This document shows positions 12,045-24,079 of a DNA stretch of 64,000 nucleotides, one piece after another. This stretch comes from Poronia punctata (taxonomy: Eukaryota > Ascomycota > Sordariomycetes > Xylariales > Xylariaceae). A model generated the notes under the pieces. The model worked only from the letters and a program-made list of their open reading frames with translations. It did no database searches and was not told the origin of the DNA. A program made the translations under genes and the position numbers. The stretch covers positions 196,012 to 260,011 of the forward strand of contig MU401465.1 in the NCBI GenBank assembly GCA_022579005.1. The letters run 5' to 3'. The stretch's first letter is position 1; each line of letters begins with the position of its first letter.

Positions 12045-12049
12045 GTTAA

Positions 12050-14872
12050 CACGTTAGTAAAAGGACGCCGCATTTACTTAGATAGGCTAGATCTGTTGTG
12101 CTAAGAGCCGTGTAGTCGCCTTCTAATTGGCTAGAGTCAAAATTTGGAAGCTTTATAGGGGATAGCGTTGTCCCCCGGTTCCTACTTACTTACCGAGCAC
12201 AGCAGTAAACTCTAGTTGCCGTATGAGGTACGCAAATATGCGGTCACTACCTTACCTACCTTACGGTGGCATTCATACTCTATTTCGTCCCAGGTAAGGA
12301 GCCTGTAAAGGTAAGCACTTATTTACCAGAATTGTTTACTCACTGTTTCTTTTCACACTATCGATATAGTGTAGCCTTGGGTCAAACAAGAAGAAAAGGA
12401 TAACACTTTGTATTGGCTTGCTCTTCCGTAGTACTTGTAGGAGCATAGTCAGAAGGTAAGTGGCTCGATAAGACCCGGATCCATCATCCGAGATGGTCAG
12501 CGTGGCCGCTTACAAGTCTCCCGAGTCCCCGACAAGACCGATATGCTAGTTGCGCAAACATCTCGGAGCCTGAATTTATACTCCCAACTCCTCGTCCGTC
12601 CAACCATTTAGGGGTAGCTCTATGAAAAGAACATAGGTTCTTTATAAAGCTCGGCCGTTTTGTAACTCAGGGGGCACCTTGCCCAGACTGCCGTTGCCTA
12701 GGACCGGTCGCCATCAAGTCAACCTACGTTAAGAATCACATCTCATGATGTTTCCCAATCTCGCACTAAATGATCATGGTGAATTAACAAGTTCGCTACA
12801 CGTTACCACAGTGCGGTAGTTTGACCAACCCATCATCTGTGCGACTGACATTCTTGGGTGAAGCGCGTGTTCAACCCATTGCGACCGATCAATCAGACGG
12901 GAAGAGCCTTCGCTCACGCGTCTTGCAGCATGTCGCATGAAATGGAACTCACAAAGTACTGCGTCAGTAAGGAGGACCCGAATTCAAAATTCGCGAGTAT
13001 TTTACTTGGACAAGGCGACAAATTCGAACACCACGCCGACTGCACTTTCTTCTACCAGCCCGGGTATTAAGGTTTCGTACATTACAACTAATATAAATAC
13101 CTAGTGCTCTGGAATTTCCTTGGGGTGTTTTTATAGTTGGGGGGGTCGATCCCAGAGATTTACATGCCATAGAGGAACTGGAAGCAGGTACGAACAATAA
13201 CCTTGAAGAGCGTAAGTCGTACCTTCTACCTGCTGCGTCTCTAAATGCAATTGCAATAGAGAATACAGTAGTAATTGGCTTTATTTGCCTGATATACTAG
13301 AAGGGTTAGAAACTATGACCAGCTTATCAGGAAAGTTTGACCTAGGCAGTGTTTTGTTTACATGGTACACAGGAAGGTTGAACTACAAGCCAGTTAGTAT
13401 AAAACCCTTATATTATTCTCTAGAGATCTCTTCTTCTTCTCGTCTTTCCTTTATCACTGCTGCATATGAGAGTACACCTGTTACAACACCTGTTAGGTGT
13501 AAGCCCCTCTTCTCTTCACTTTCCTGTTACTCTCCATTTCTCTCTTAACATCTGTCTCTCGCTGTCCTCGTGTCTATTTGCCTCCCTCACAAACAAAGGG
13601 ATTGCACTTCGGAACACTGGCTATCGCCCCTATCATCACGAAACCAGTTCAGAAAGACCCAACATACCCATGGGAAGCTTGAACGCCGCATACGCTGTCC
13701 TTGCATCCTGTGCATTCCACGTCTCAAGTGAAAGCTACCAACAAGGAACTCCCTCGACAAATCGCAGGTGCCATTTCGTCTGCCATCGTTGCACGAAGCC
13801 TCAGTCATCCAATACGACCGCTTATACACGCGATTGCTGTTTATGGAGGATTGATACACGGACGATGACTGGCAGAAAGAGCCTGACGATTTGAACAATT
13901 CACAGGACAGCAAGGCATAAACTTCTAGTACATGCTCGCTGCTACTGTAGTACGCTATGAACAGTATAAACGTCAGACTACCTAGTCGACCAAGACCAAT
14001 CTGGTCGAGGATAACATAACTCATATGGCGGATACATACCACAGGAGTAACCAGCCACGGCCCACTGGCACCCTCGCCCTGTCCTCGGTACTATTACCGT
14101 TTATACTGTATCCCAATCCCTAAACGAATAGTTGGTCCCTAGCGACCACGGCCACCGACAAGGATGGGCGGAGAGCACATTGGCGGAAACAACAGCTTTT
14201 TGGCGAAAAGAGACGGCGATATTTGCATTTCAGTGTTGCCCCCTCAGCGGACGGTGCCACGGGGCCTGCTGGGACTCGTGATATTCCTTACAATCGTAGA
14301 GAAAGCTATGGGGGTTACACTTCTCCGCATCTAGATCCCCCCGAGTGTGAAGTAAAGACTGAGTTCTGCTCCTGGAGCTGCCTCCTCTACTGTTCTAGGT
14401 ACTAGCTAGGTATGGTGGACTGATGATGAGAAGACTGCCTTAACGAGTGGAAAGCATCGATTTGGTTAGTCCTTTATGAAAGTTTCGGGAGGAACAGATG
14501 GCGCCGTTGCTAGAGGGGGGGTGGCACATTATAAAAGCGCTTATCCGGAATGAAGTAATTCTGCTCCTGTACGTTTAAGGCATGTATTTTAAAGTAAGCA
14601 GGTTATTCGGACTTATTGGGGGCACTTATGGCACTTGAAAATCATGTGTTTATTATGTACCTATGTTCCCAGTCAGCTGAGATGTATGGAGAGCTGCCCT
14701 CGTAGCCATGGCTTGAAGAGTAGAAAAGTCGTCGTTATAATAATAATAGGATATTAGTTTAGGCCTGTCTTTGCTTCCCCTCCTCGCCTATATAGATAGC
14801 ATACGGGTAAACCACAGCTTCACGTATGTCCGTCTATATGGAGGCCACAAGGACCTACCAAAGACACTAGGT
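12050..14872. other. Intergenic, 2.8 kb, no gene supported
   Basis: Composition returns to normal at 12050. ORFs of 60-151 codons on both strands (12858-14405) overlap one another and show no domain or splice pattern. The region 13100-13550 has a C/T-rich stretch and a short inverted repeat (ACACCT...AGGTGT near 13475-13502) that could belong to an old repeat. I could not prove it. Confidence 0.5.
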
Positions 14873-16487
14873 CTATAATGCAACCGGATCTTTGCGGCCG
14901 AGCAGACGACCTTGAAACCTAGTTTCAAAGCGCTCCTGAGCCACTCGAAAGACGTCTGGAAACCAACTCCTCAAGTTTTCATCGTCGCGTCCCTCCATCA
15001 TCTCGACTAACGCTTTAGCACACATCCAACACAAAACCATTCCATGACCCTGAAACCCAGCCGCAATCCAGAGCCCTTTTCCTTCTTCCCCCGGCATCTC
15101 GCCCACGAAAGGCAGACCATCGGGACCATATCCCATAATCCCCGTCCACTGCCTCCGCACCCGACCATCCGGATGATCGTCGCCCCAATTCTCACCAAAG
15201 TACCCTGGCAAACTATCTCGCAAACTGCGCATGATATCCTCGTCCTCGGTAGTATCGTCCGTAGTCCCATATTCGTATAACCCCTCACATTCCGCACTAG
15301 TCAACCTCCCGCCTATAATCAAATCGCCCTCGAACCTCGACCCCTTGGGCTTGGTGATCATGTAATCATACCCACCCTCGTAGATAAAACTATATGTAGC
15401 ATCTAGTCCTGTTCCCTTGTTGGGCATATCCGACCCGGGTCTCTGCGCCGTGACGTGTCCTCGTAGGGGCACGATGACGCCGCGGAATCTATCGACCAGG
15501 TGGGCTGTGTAGCCGTTTGTGGCTAGGATGAGGCGTTTTGTTGAGAGGATGGTTCCTCTTGATGTTTGGATGGACCAGGTATTTCTGTTGTTGCTGTCAT
15601 TACCTGATTGTTGTTGTTGTTGTTTGGTGATGGACGTGACGGGTGTAAAAGTCTGCAAGTTCAAACCCATTTCCAAACAGAGCTTTAGAAGGCCGATTGT
15701 GAATCTATACGCGTCGATACTTCCCGCTTCGTAGACTATGCCCCCCGCAACCTTTTCTTTTTCATTTTCTTCTTCGTTTTCCTCTCCACAATGGAATCTC
15801 TTTGCGACTTGTTCGGGTGTAAGGAATGTATATTTCCCCGTATCATCATCATCATCATCATCAAGCGCGGCACGTAATTCGGTAATGGCAGCTTGATCAA
15901 GAGACCATTGAGTAGATGAGTAGACGACGTCTACAGTCTCGCATGGATGACTGTCGCAGGGTATGGAATGTTCGGCGGCAAAGGCGTGGACGGCGCGGAT
16001 ATTGGAGAGTTCCAGACGGGCGATTTGCGCGGCTGTGGAAGGGCCGTGGTGGTGGGCGTGGTGGGGGAATGTTCGGTAGGAAGCTGCTTTTGTGTGGCCG
16101 CCTTTTTATTTTATTATATATAACCCGTGTTATTATTATTTACCTAGTTTTTCAAAACTTCCTTACCTAAACTAAAGTACCTAAAAGGGGAAGAGAGAGA
16201 GAGAGAGAGAGAGATAAGTAGAATAATTAAATACCATTCCGTCCAGTAGCACCCGAACAAGCACCCCTCGCTTCCAACATGACGACATTCCGAGCACCGT
16301 TGGATAGTAGGTTATACGCTACCGCGGCGCCGGTGATGCCGCTCCCTATGATGACGATTTCGGCATCGGCCGGTAGGGATTCGGTCGTGCGGAGGGAAGA
16401 TATTTCCGGGTCCGGGGGGGTTTGCCAGTAGCTCTGGGTGGGGTTTTCTCTTGGTAGAGATACGGGGAGGGAGGCGCGTTGGTCCAT
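14873..16487 (-). CDS. FAD-dependent oxidoreductase (DAO family), 2 exons
   Basis: Exons 16235-16487 and 14873-16101 give about 493 aa. The 133-bp intron begins GTATTT, ends AAAAAG and splits a Gly codon inside the conserved ATGRNGG motif. The N-terminus has the dinucleotide-binding fold VIIGSGITGAAVAYNLL (GxGxxG, about residues 44-60) followed by the acidic ribose-binding residue in VVMLEARG. The C-terminal part has the second FAD-contact region GIMGYGPDGLPFVGE and GLWIAAGFQGHGM. This matches PF01266 (D-amino-acid oxidase/glycine oxidase-like). The substrate is likely an amine or amino acid by family, but the residues seen do not fix it. The Asp run (~7) and the Glu-rich linker in the middle are low-complexity insertions. 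No signal peptide is seen. It is first from the left in a tandem trio with the VOC and MFS genes. Confidence 0.9.
16102..16234 (-). other. Intron of the FAD oxidoreductase gene with (GA)n tract
   Basis: The 133-bp intron contains a GA dinucleotide run (about 16193-16214), read as CT on the coding strand. The frame on both sides only joins (Gly-Gly) with these borders. It is longer than the other introns in the window. Confidence 0.8.
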
Positions 16488-17173
16488 TTTTTCTTTCTTT
16501 CTCTTTTTCTCTTTTTCTTTCTTGATTTGTTATTATTATGAATGTTTATTGGTATGTAAGATCTCGAATGAAACGTAATTAGATAATAGACAATAGCTAC
16601 GTGTAATTACAGAAATTTGTACGACTCCGGGTAGAGGTTTTAATGTTACCACGGTAATAGGTAATACTCGTAAAGCTGGTAATGCGAGATAAGCATTTCC
16701 CCCTCACTTTAGCCATGCCAAGGTCAAGTACCAAGGTTAGTTTACGAGTTAGACTAAGTAAGTAGTAAAGGTATCCCCTTACAATCTTTCTGATATTCCA
16801 ATTCCTATCGAGGATGAATAGATAGATAGATAGATAGATGGATGGATTGAATATAATTAGAAAACGATTATGGGATAGAACCCTCTTTATCTTAGTGATA
16901 ACAAGTGTGTAGATAGTAGACCGGCTTCGAAATAGTAACCCCGGATCCCGTCCCCTGTCCGACTTTCCGGGTATGCATGCTTAACTAAACGTTACATTCT
17001 CATAAAACACAGATCCATATAAAACTTTATTTCGTCATCCATCCATCCATCCATACATTCATCCAAGCCATCGTACAGTTTACAATAACCAATCCTCGAA
17101 TTAAACTAACCAACCCCTTCACATCCATGATCCCAACAACTAACTCCCCCCTAGGTAAAGTACCTAGGTTAGA
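16488..17173. other. Intergenic with short tandem repeats
   Basis: Presumed promoter of the FAD oxidoreductase gene and 3' flank of the VOC gene. It holds an AGAT-type microsatellite near 16816-16845 and an ATCC-type one near 17036-17055. No gene is seen. Confidence 0.6.
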
Positions 17174-17590
17174 TTATAGCGAAAACTCCAACCTATTCCC
17201 CGCATAATCCCTAGCGAAGAACCTCTCGGGATATTCCTCCCCCTGATTCCCACTATTTTCCTTTCCCGGCTCATCCGCCTCCTTGGGCGCACCCGTACCT
17301 CCCCTCTTGAAATGTTCATGAATCTTTTGTCGCAGAGTGGCCAATTGCTCCGAATCACCGACGCGGAAACAGGGATGTCGGCGGGAAAAGTGCGAGAAAT
17401 CCGCCGGTTGGCCGAACGCGATGTGCACTTGTTGCTTGGTATCGGCTATGTCGAACCAGAGGAGCGTGCCTTGTTGTAATTTTGGCACGGGCCGGGGTGT
17501 CAGGCCGAGGGTTTCCCCGTAGAAGGCGGCGGCGTCGTCGAGGGTGTCCCGTGGGACGACGAGGTTTATGTGGTGGAGGCCGGTGATCAT
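17174..17590 (-). CDS. VOC (glyoxalase/bleomycin-resistance fold) protein, 138 aa
   Basis: A single-exon ORF with ATG at 17590. It starts with the classic beta strand GLHHINLVVP, where the first or second His is the usual metal ligand, followed by the helix DDAAAFYGETLGL. Then come LLWFDIADTKQQVHIAFG, with a His that may be a second ligand, and the closing strand RDYAGNRLEFSL, whose Glu is the usual C-terminal ligand. Length and order fit one betaalphabetabetabeta pair module set of the vicinal oxygen chelate superfamily (glyoxalase I, dioxygenases, antibiotic-binding proteins). The insert around residues 95-115 (Gly/Glu/Lys-rich) is non-conserved. Substrate unknown. It lies 686 bp upstream of the FAD oxidoreductase gene on the same strand. 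Confidence 0.85.
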   Translation of the reverse strand: MITGLHHINLVVPRDTLDDAAAFYGETLGLTPRPVPKLQQGTLLWFDIADTKQQVHIAFGQPADFSHFSRRHPCFRVGDSEQLATLRQKIHEHFKRGGTGAPKEADEPGKENSGNQGEEYPERFFARDYAGNRLEFSL

Positions 17591-18574
17591 TTTTGTTTCG
17601 GTTTGTTTGTTTGTTTGTCTGGGATGAGAAAGTTTGTTTTGGGGGGTTTGGAAATAAAGGGTATATAGATAGGTAAGTACCGTAGCTTTGGTGTTTGGGT
17701 AGGTACCTAGGGTAGGTAAGGTAGGTAGATAAAGTCTCGGTAGGTAGATACCTTCTTATTATAATTATTTTATTATTCTTATTATTATTAGACTTTTGTT
17801 ATCTCGTCTTTTCATGCTTCTTTTAACTGTCATCTTTTCAAAAGTGCGGATGGTATACAACACCGGGTATATAAATTGTCTGATCATCCCCCCAAAAAAT
17901 AAAATCGCCCGCGTCATTGATGGACTAACTAACTTAACCCGCCGAGATGCGGAGAGCCGGGCAACCGCCAAGAAAAGAAAGGGACATGACATTCGGAAAA
18001 CGAAAAACGGCCCAGCCAGCCAGTCGCAGAAAATGTATGACGAAAGTCCAAGTGGGGTTTTCGGACCATCCATTCCTTCCTGATGTCAGTCCAAAAAAAA
18101 AAAAAAAAAAGGATTAATTAATTTTTCGTCCACCGGTTGGGGGATATGAGACGAAAGACAAAAAAAAAAAAAAAGTTGGGGAATCACGATTTGATAACTC
18201 GGTGAGTGGTGATCCAATTATGAAGATGGAAGGTACACATACGTGGAACCAACGATCAATTGCTTAGATTTGCTAGCGGTGAGTTCCACACAAGCAGATG
18301 TCACGAGGTAAACAAATAAACCATGGTTACAAAGGGCGGTCGCCGATTCCCGACAGATTAAGCGCCAATGTTCCGGGTTCGGTCTGAAGAAAGTACGAGT
18401 AGGGAATATTACTCTTGATACTATTACTAAACTACCGAAACTAACAAACTACCATTGGGATATCGCATTGAAAAACGCCACATCAGAGACCCGAAAAACC
18501 GACGAAAGTCTATTATGCCGAATTGATTCCACGCAATGAATTTCCTTCTCTAGATATAACTTTTTTTTCATTCA
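17591..18574. other. Intergenic between VOC and MFS genes
   Basis: Contains TAGGTA-rich sequence at 17695-17750, an AT-rich trinucleotide stretch at 17758-17790 and two A-runs of 18 and 15 near 18093 and 18160. ORFs of about 100 codons here are unsupported. Confidence 0.6.
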
Positions 18575-20293
18575 TTACTTCTTCTCGGCGATACCCTCTT
18601 CCTCGTCGCGAGGTAAAGAGCTGGTATCGGTCGTGTCCTTGGGCTGAGGGGGTGGGGCGACTTCGAGATGGCGCAAGTCCCAACCACCACGCCATCCAAA
18701 CCAGCGCTTCTCATGCGGTCCCCTGAGGAAAAGCAGGATAATGGCGACGCCGATCTGGGCAATGTTGAGAGCGCCCGACCATGTCCATCCTCCTCTGGCG
18801 TAGAGCGTGTTACCCACCGACGTACCGAACAGTTGTCCGGCAAAGGTGAAGATCATGTAGACCGAGTTGACGGCGTTATGGGCTGTCGGGTCTACCTTGG
18901 AGATGGCCACGCGGTTGGCCACGGTGACGGTGCTCATGCCCAGGTCGCCGAGGATGGCCCATAGGATAGGACCGGCGAGTGAGAAGGTGCCGACAAAGGT
19001 ACCGATCAGGACGATAGCCAGCGTACCGACGAGGCCGATGAAAAGTGTGAGGTGGGTGTGGACGCGCGACGTGAGGAAGCGGGAGACGACCGGGTTCAAA
19101 AAGGCGGGCGTGATGCCGGCAATGGCGAAGAGACCGATGGCCAAGGTAGACAGGTGGAAGACGCCGTCCAGCTGGAAGGTGAGTGTGGTCCAGAAACTGG
19201 TAAACATACCCATGATGAGGAAGGCGATGAGCGAGTTGTACATCAGCACGGGTTTCTGAACCGCGAGCGTCACGATTCGCCAGAGGATGCCGAGGTACGT
19301 CGTGCCGGGTCGGGCGATGGGGTAATCCTTCATGAAGAGGAACAGCAAGGCCCAGATCAAGACCTGGAGGCCGAACGAGACCCAGAACACGATGCGCCAT
19401 GATGCGTATTGGGAGATGATACCACTGATCAAACGCGCCACCAGAATGCCGAAGACGATGCCAGACATGACGATGGACGTCATCGTCGCCTTATGTCGTT
19501 GGGGCGCATACTGTACGGCGAGGGGGAACATGAGCTGAGGCGTGACGGTGAAGAAGCCGATGACGAACGACAGGCCCAGGAAGACCGAGTAGGAGGTTGT
19601 GAGAGTGCATCCTAGCCACTGCGCATAACTTTAGTTAGCAAACAAACAAACAAAACCTGGTGTATTTGACACCATCGCGTTACACGTAAGATGGGAGCAC
19701 TTACGATAAAAGCCGTTGCGAAGATCAGTGTTAAGATGAGGTAACGACGGCGAAGAATATCTCCAAGAGGAATCAGGAATAGGAGACCACCAGCATAACC
19801 GGCCTGGGTGACGGACGGAATCAGAGCGGCGCGCTCATTCGACACATTGAAGTCTTGGGCAAGAATGTTGAGGATGGGAGTTGTGTAGTAAAGATTCGCG
19901 ACACTGAAAGCGCCAGCCTTTAGAAAGATTCTGTTAGCATTATATATCTTTTGTTGGAAATGTAGATGGTCGTCTTTGATTGACACTATAACATATTGTC
20001 ATATGCGTATGTGTCGATCACCAATCCACTATCCCAAAGCCACAAAGTTTGGAAGGAAAAAAAAGAAAAACACATACGATGCCAAAGAGAATGTTCTCTC
20101 CCCAAGTGAGATCATTGCTAGAATTAGGATCCCATCTGAGCCAAGGGGGTGTCAAGGCGTAGAGACCTGAATAATCATTCGTCTGGGCAACGGTCGTAGT
20201 GGTTGGCGGAGGAGTTGGCGTCGCTGCCGGAGTCGCAGTCGCAGACGATGCAACCGTCGTCGCCTGTTGCTCCTTCTCTTGAGCGTCCGCCAT
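18575..20293 (-). CDS. MFS transporter, 3 exons, about 490 aa
   Basis: Exons are 20078-20293, 19705-19917 and 18575-19618, all joined in phase 0. Introns start GTATGT and GTAAGT, end AAAG and GCAG, and have GCTAAC branch points. The N-terminal ~50 residues are Ala/Thr/Pro-rich and cytosolic. Next comes a typical 12-helix arrangement with the MFS motif A between helices 2 and 3: GYAGGLLFLIPLGDILRRRY. Long hydrophobic helices follow (FGLQVLIWALLFLFM, SLIAFLIMGMFTSFW, LFIGLVGTLAIVLIGTFVG). The tail is hydrophilic and acidic (EEEGIAEKK). The motif places it in the major facilitator superfamily; it resembles bacterial-type efflux permeases, but the substrate is unknown. The alternative frames here are shadows. 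Same strand and order as the VOC and FAD oxidoreductase genes. Confidence 0.9.
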
Positions 20294-22495
20294 TACAAAA
20301 AATACTCTTTCTCTTCTTTTTTAGGTATCCCACAAGACAAGAGACCACAACAGCAACAGTGGCCCCCCCTTCAAGTTGTTGTTACAAAGTTTTTATTTTT
20401 GTCCTCTGGGCTGTCTTTGTCTGTCTGTCGCTGATCTGACTCTATTCATTCACCTCGGTCAGCCAGCCCCAGGTAAGTCAAGTAGGCAAGGTAAGGTAGC
20501 TTGCCAAGAAAAACAAGCTCAACATATGCCGAAGCCAGGCCAAGTAGGATATATATATTTATTGTGGGATCTTGGGAAACTTACTAAAAAGATAAATAAG
20601 ATCTCAGATCAAAAGAAGAATTCAATGGCACATATTGATTGATGGCTGACTGACTAGGCCGTAAACAACATTTCCTACACATACTTTCGGGCTTGCGCAG
20701 ATACCTAATCGGACTTTAGTCGGAGGGATTTCCTCTTTCGGGTCCCCTGACCCAAGACAATGGAGAATGGAACCTGTCAATAGGTACCTACCTAGCCTTA
20801 TTTCTTTTTTCATCGGAGATAAAAAATTCAAATAAGAGAGAAATAGGACTTAACTTAACGCCATTCAAACAGTCTTCTTTTCTCCGCAAGCCACAAAATA
20901 AGCATAAATGGAACTCCCCCCTTATGAACCAGGTCTTATTATTTGTCATTGACTTTGACTTTGACGCAGGACACAAACGACAAGAGGAGTCCTTCCCGTC
21001 TCTCCTTCCCACCGACACTAAGTCCGAAAGTACAGCATAAAAGTTGTGTCGCACCAACTAAACGTTCTTTCCAGGAAATATGACAGCAGGATGGCCGGGT
21101 GATGGGAGGGGGGGGCATCAAACCAACCAACCAAAAGGGTACCCGGTCGAGAACAAACAAAGGTCATCAGCTCGAAACCCGACAATTCCAGACACCAAAT
21201 GACAGGAATTCCTCTTGCTTACGAGTACAGGTAATTACCTTTGTATATGCAACACGTATCACTCGATTCTAATCGCCCACATATCCATATGGTTGCCTTA
21301 GCCTCCGAGTACGATATGATTATGGGAAGGGAAATCTAGCCCCCTTCCCGCTACTCTTTAGATAAGCACTTGCGGGCGGCAGTCCGAATCCTCCCATGGG
21401 CCATCATACACGCGTCCCATCCATGTGCCAATCGCACACTCTCATTTCGACTAAAAAGCCGCTAAAGGACGTGGTAAAGTACCGTCTCCACATACCAAGC
21501 TTTCCCCTAGGGAGAGCATCAAATGACAAGTCCCCGTCGTCTGCAAATGAGCAGCAGCAACATAATTAATTGGATAACTATATAGATCCAGCCAAGAAGG
21601 TGAGCCGATAAGACTGGCGGTCCGGACAAGAGTCGATAGCAGACGACACAGCATGCCACCTTCTCTGTGTCGTAACCACACCTCCATGTGCCAGAGCCGA
21701 GATGACTTCATGTACCGCTGCGTGTTACTCTACACTTTCCACATATACTTACTCGTATATTTCAATCGGCATATTCTTGTTTTGCAAGTAAAAGGGGCTA
21801 GAGTCGCTCAGGTGTTCAGGTTAGGGGGCATTGGTGCTCGCCGCACTGTTGCAGCTGGCCTCACCTGGCTTCGACACTGCACGATATAGGTAGCAGACGG
21901 GGTACAGGTCTTACAGCAGATCTAGTACATCCTTTATAATATAACGCTTAAAAGGCGAGGCCATAGTAGGTAATGGCAACAATGTCGAAAGATCTAACTA
22001 CCTAGGTACCTATTGGACTTCGGTATCCTTGCTATCCAAGAGCCGTGGAGCAATATCGTTCCAAACAACCACACACCACCTTACCCGGCCATAGCCCAGT
22101 TTTACCTGTGCTGATGCTCCCAGGCGACGACCAGTAAGGACCAGCAAAGGTATGCCTTTAAATCATCAAAAGACGCGATCATCTAACATGGCAGTTTAAA
22201 GAAGAATATGTAAGGGACATCTGCACATAGACTACCTGTCCCGCTAGGTAGCAAACGAATACTAAGTAGCTACTTAGTATACTATAAGCGAAAAGACCCC
22301 GAGGCCTACACCGTCCATACAACACTAAAGAATCTCGGGGAACTTTATTGGATGGCGAGGAACGTTAAGACGAGAACAACAACCAAAGCACTATGGCGAT
22401 TACACAAGGAAAATGTAGAAAAGGCGGCAGAGAGTTGCCATCATCTCTCTGAGAAATGGCCAAGTGGGCAAGGGAACAGAGAAAAACCAAGCGTC
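20294..22495. other. Intergenic, 2.2 kb
   Basis: The part next to 20293 is the presumed promoter of the MFS gene. The rest has scattered short frames, TAGGTA/TACCTA words and a perfect palindrome at 22259-22280. I see no gene. Confidence 0.55.
22259..22280. repeat. 22-bp perfect palindrome
   Basis: The half-site ATACTAAGTAG is followed immediately by its reverse complement with no spacer. It could be a homodimer binding site or chance; nothing nearby shows which. Confidence 0.8.
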
Positions 22496-22835
22496 TGTCA
22501 TAGTCTACACTGCCGGGGGGGGGGGGGGGGGGGGGGGTCCGTAATTAGTATTTTTTAATTGAAAAAGGTGAGAAATTTTCAGCGAAAAGAGATGTTTACA
22601 TTTATATATTTAGTTATATAGGTGATAAGGCGTATCCNNNNNNNNNNCGGTCCGTAATGACTTATTTGTTATTGCACAAGGAGAGAAAGTTTCTCCGAGA
22701 AGCAGAGGTCTCCTGTATCTATGTACTTATATAGGTGTATCGGCGTAGACCTGGCCTGTACACACACGTAGGTGCCGGTGCTGCTCTATACACGTTGCTA
22801 ACCTAGGCTTGCCGCCGGGACCGGAACCTGTGACA
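22496..22835. mobile_element. Second copy of a solo-type LTR, broken by an assembly gap
   Basis: It starts TGTCATAGTCTACACTGCC and ends GGAACCTGTGACA, matching the ends of the intact LTR at 26184-26348. The copy is inflated by a run of 23 G (22515-22537) and an N10 gap (22638-22647). The segment before the gap is a noisy duplicate of the segment after it, so the true length is probably close to 165-180 bp. The flanking 5-mers (GCGTC and TGGGT) do not match, so no target-site duplication is visible. Confidence 0.75.
22638..22647. other. Assembly gap (10 N)
   Basis: Placeholder bases inside the LTR copy, preceded by a poly-G tract and by sequence repeated after the gap. Confidence 0.99.
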
Positions 22836-24079
22836 TGGGTAAAAGGTATTACATTGTTGATGGAGGCGATTGTAACGGAGAGTTGACTGACGACTTTCTT
22901 ACTCCAGTGATTGGAATACTGTAGAAGCTGAACAACACACTATGAGATGGAACTCGGGAGCTGCCTCGCGAAGCTCCCTTATCAATTATATAGATTTCGG
23001 ACTTGGCATATGTAGGTACTCATTACTAAGTCGTCTGCAGATGTCAACCCCACACCTTGAACAATACATCAAGTAAAAAAATCTCCCCACATCGTCCGAT
23101 AGCACTACTACCTGTGGTTTATCTAAACTAGGTAGATAAGGTTAGACTTGGGAAGACAACTTAGTCTTGGAGCTCCAGCTCCTAATGCTGTGGCTAGTCT
23201 GTAGATCACAAGGGGCTCTCTGCCAATCTAGTTAAATAGTGCCACTGTTGCGAACTCCGATTTTCTCGTTCTATTCTATAATTCTGTCATTCCCAACACA
23301 TCGTAAGCTCCCTCAACCTCGACTTCATACATGCTTATTCACTGCAGCAGGACAATCCATTCTCCTCGTGGTTGAGGTTGACATTGTGACCGGTACCTAC
23401 CAAGCAACGAAAGGATACATATTCTGTAAGGTTCTCAGTCGCCTCGCTAGCTTACCTAGCTAGCCCCTGGGGTCTGGAACCTGTTTTGCCTGGCAAGGGG
23501 TTCACCATGAACACATAAAAGATCGCGAGTTGAAGAATGGACAGAGTTTTACTGAGACGATCTCTCTGCTGTAGGTAGTGGGTAGGATATTAAAACTAGA
23601 AGTCAGGGTTCAGTAAAAATAGGAGTAGTCAGTTCAAAGCACCACAGTTGACTACGGATTCGGTTTGATCGTGAATAACGTGGTAAGAATAACCACTTTC
23701 TTGCGTGATAATAAGCGGCCAATATTGTGCAAAGGAATGTATATCTGCCTATATTTTGGCCAAAAGGAGCGAGTGGATACATAGCAACGACTTGTAGAAA
23801 AATCTCCCAAACCATCGTTCCATCACCGTTCTAGTTTTGTTTTCTGTGTCGATTCTTGTCAGGGCCTGGTAAAAGGCCTGTCTCGTTTTTTGAAGAACGA
23901 GGTTTCAATGAACCAAGCCCAGACATGTGCCCCCCCCCCCCCCCCCCTCCTCGATGATTTCTCAGACCCCGAAGATAACCGTCCACCACTTATCAGTGAA
24001 GCCGCAGCGCAGCGGGGGAGCCGACCTCGGATCTCGCAAAGGAGACTGACGGCCCTGGTGAGTGAAACCACATCCATAA
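22836..24079. other. Intergenic, 1.2 kb
   Basis: No confident gene. A run of 18 C lies at 23930-23947. Downstream of it, a plus-strand frame up to 24090 has acceptable codon use but no start, domain or family. It meets the end of the convergent gene at 24080. Confidence 0.5.

Noticed and set aside
13466..14042. 142- and 151-codon frames on opposite strands
   Set aside because: Mutual shadows with no family resemblance and no promoter or splice evidence.
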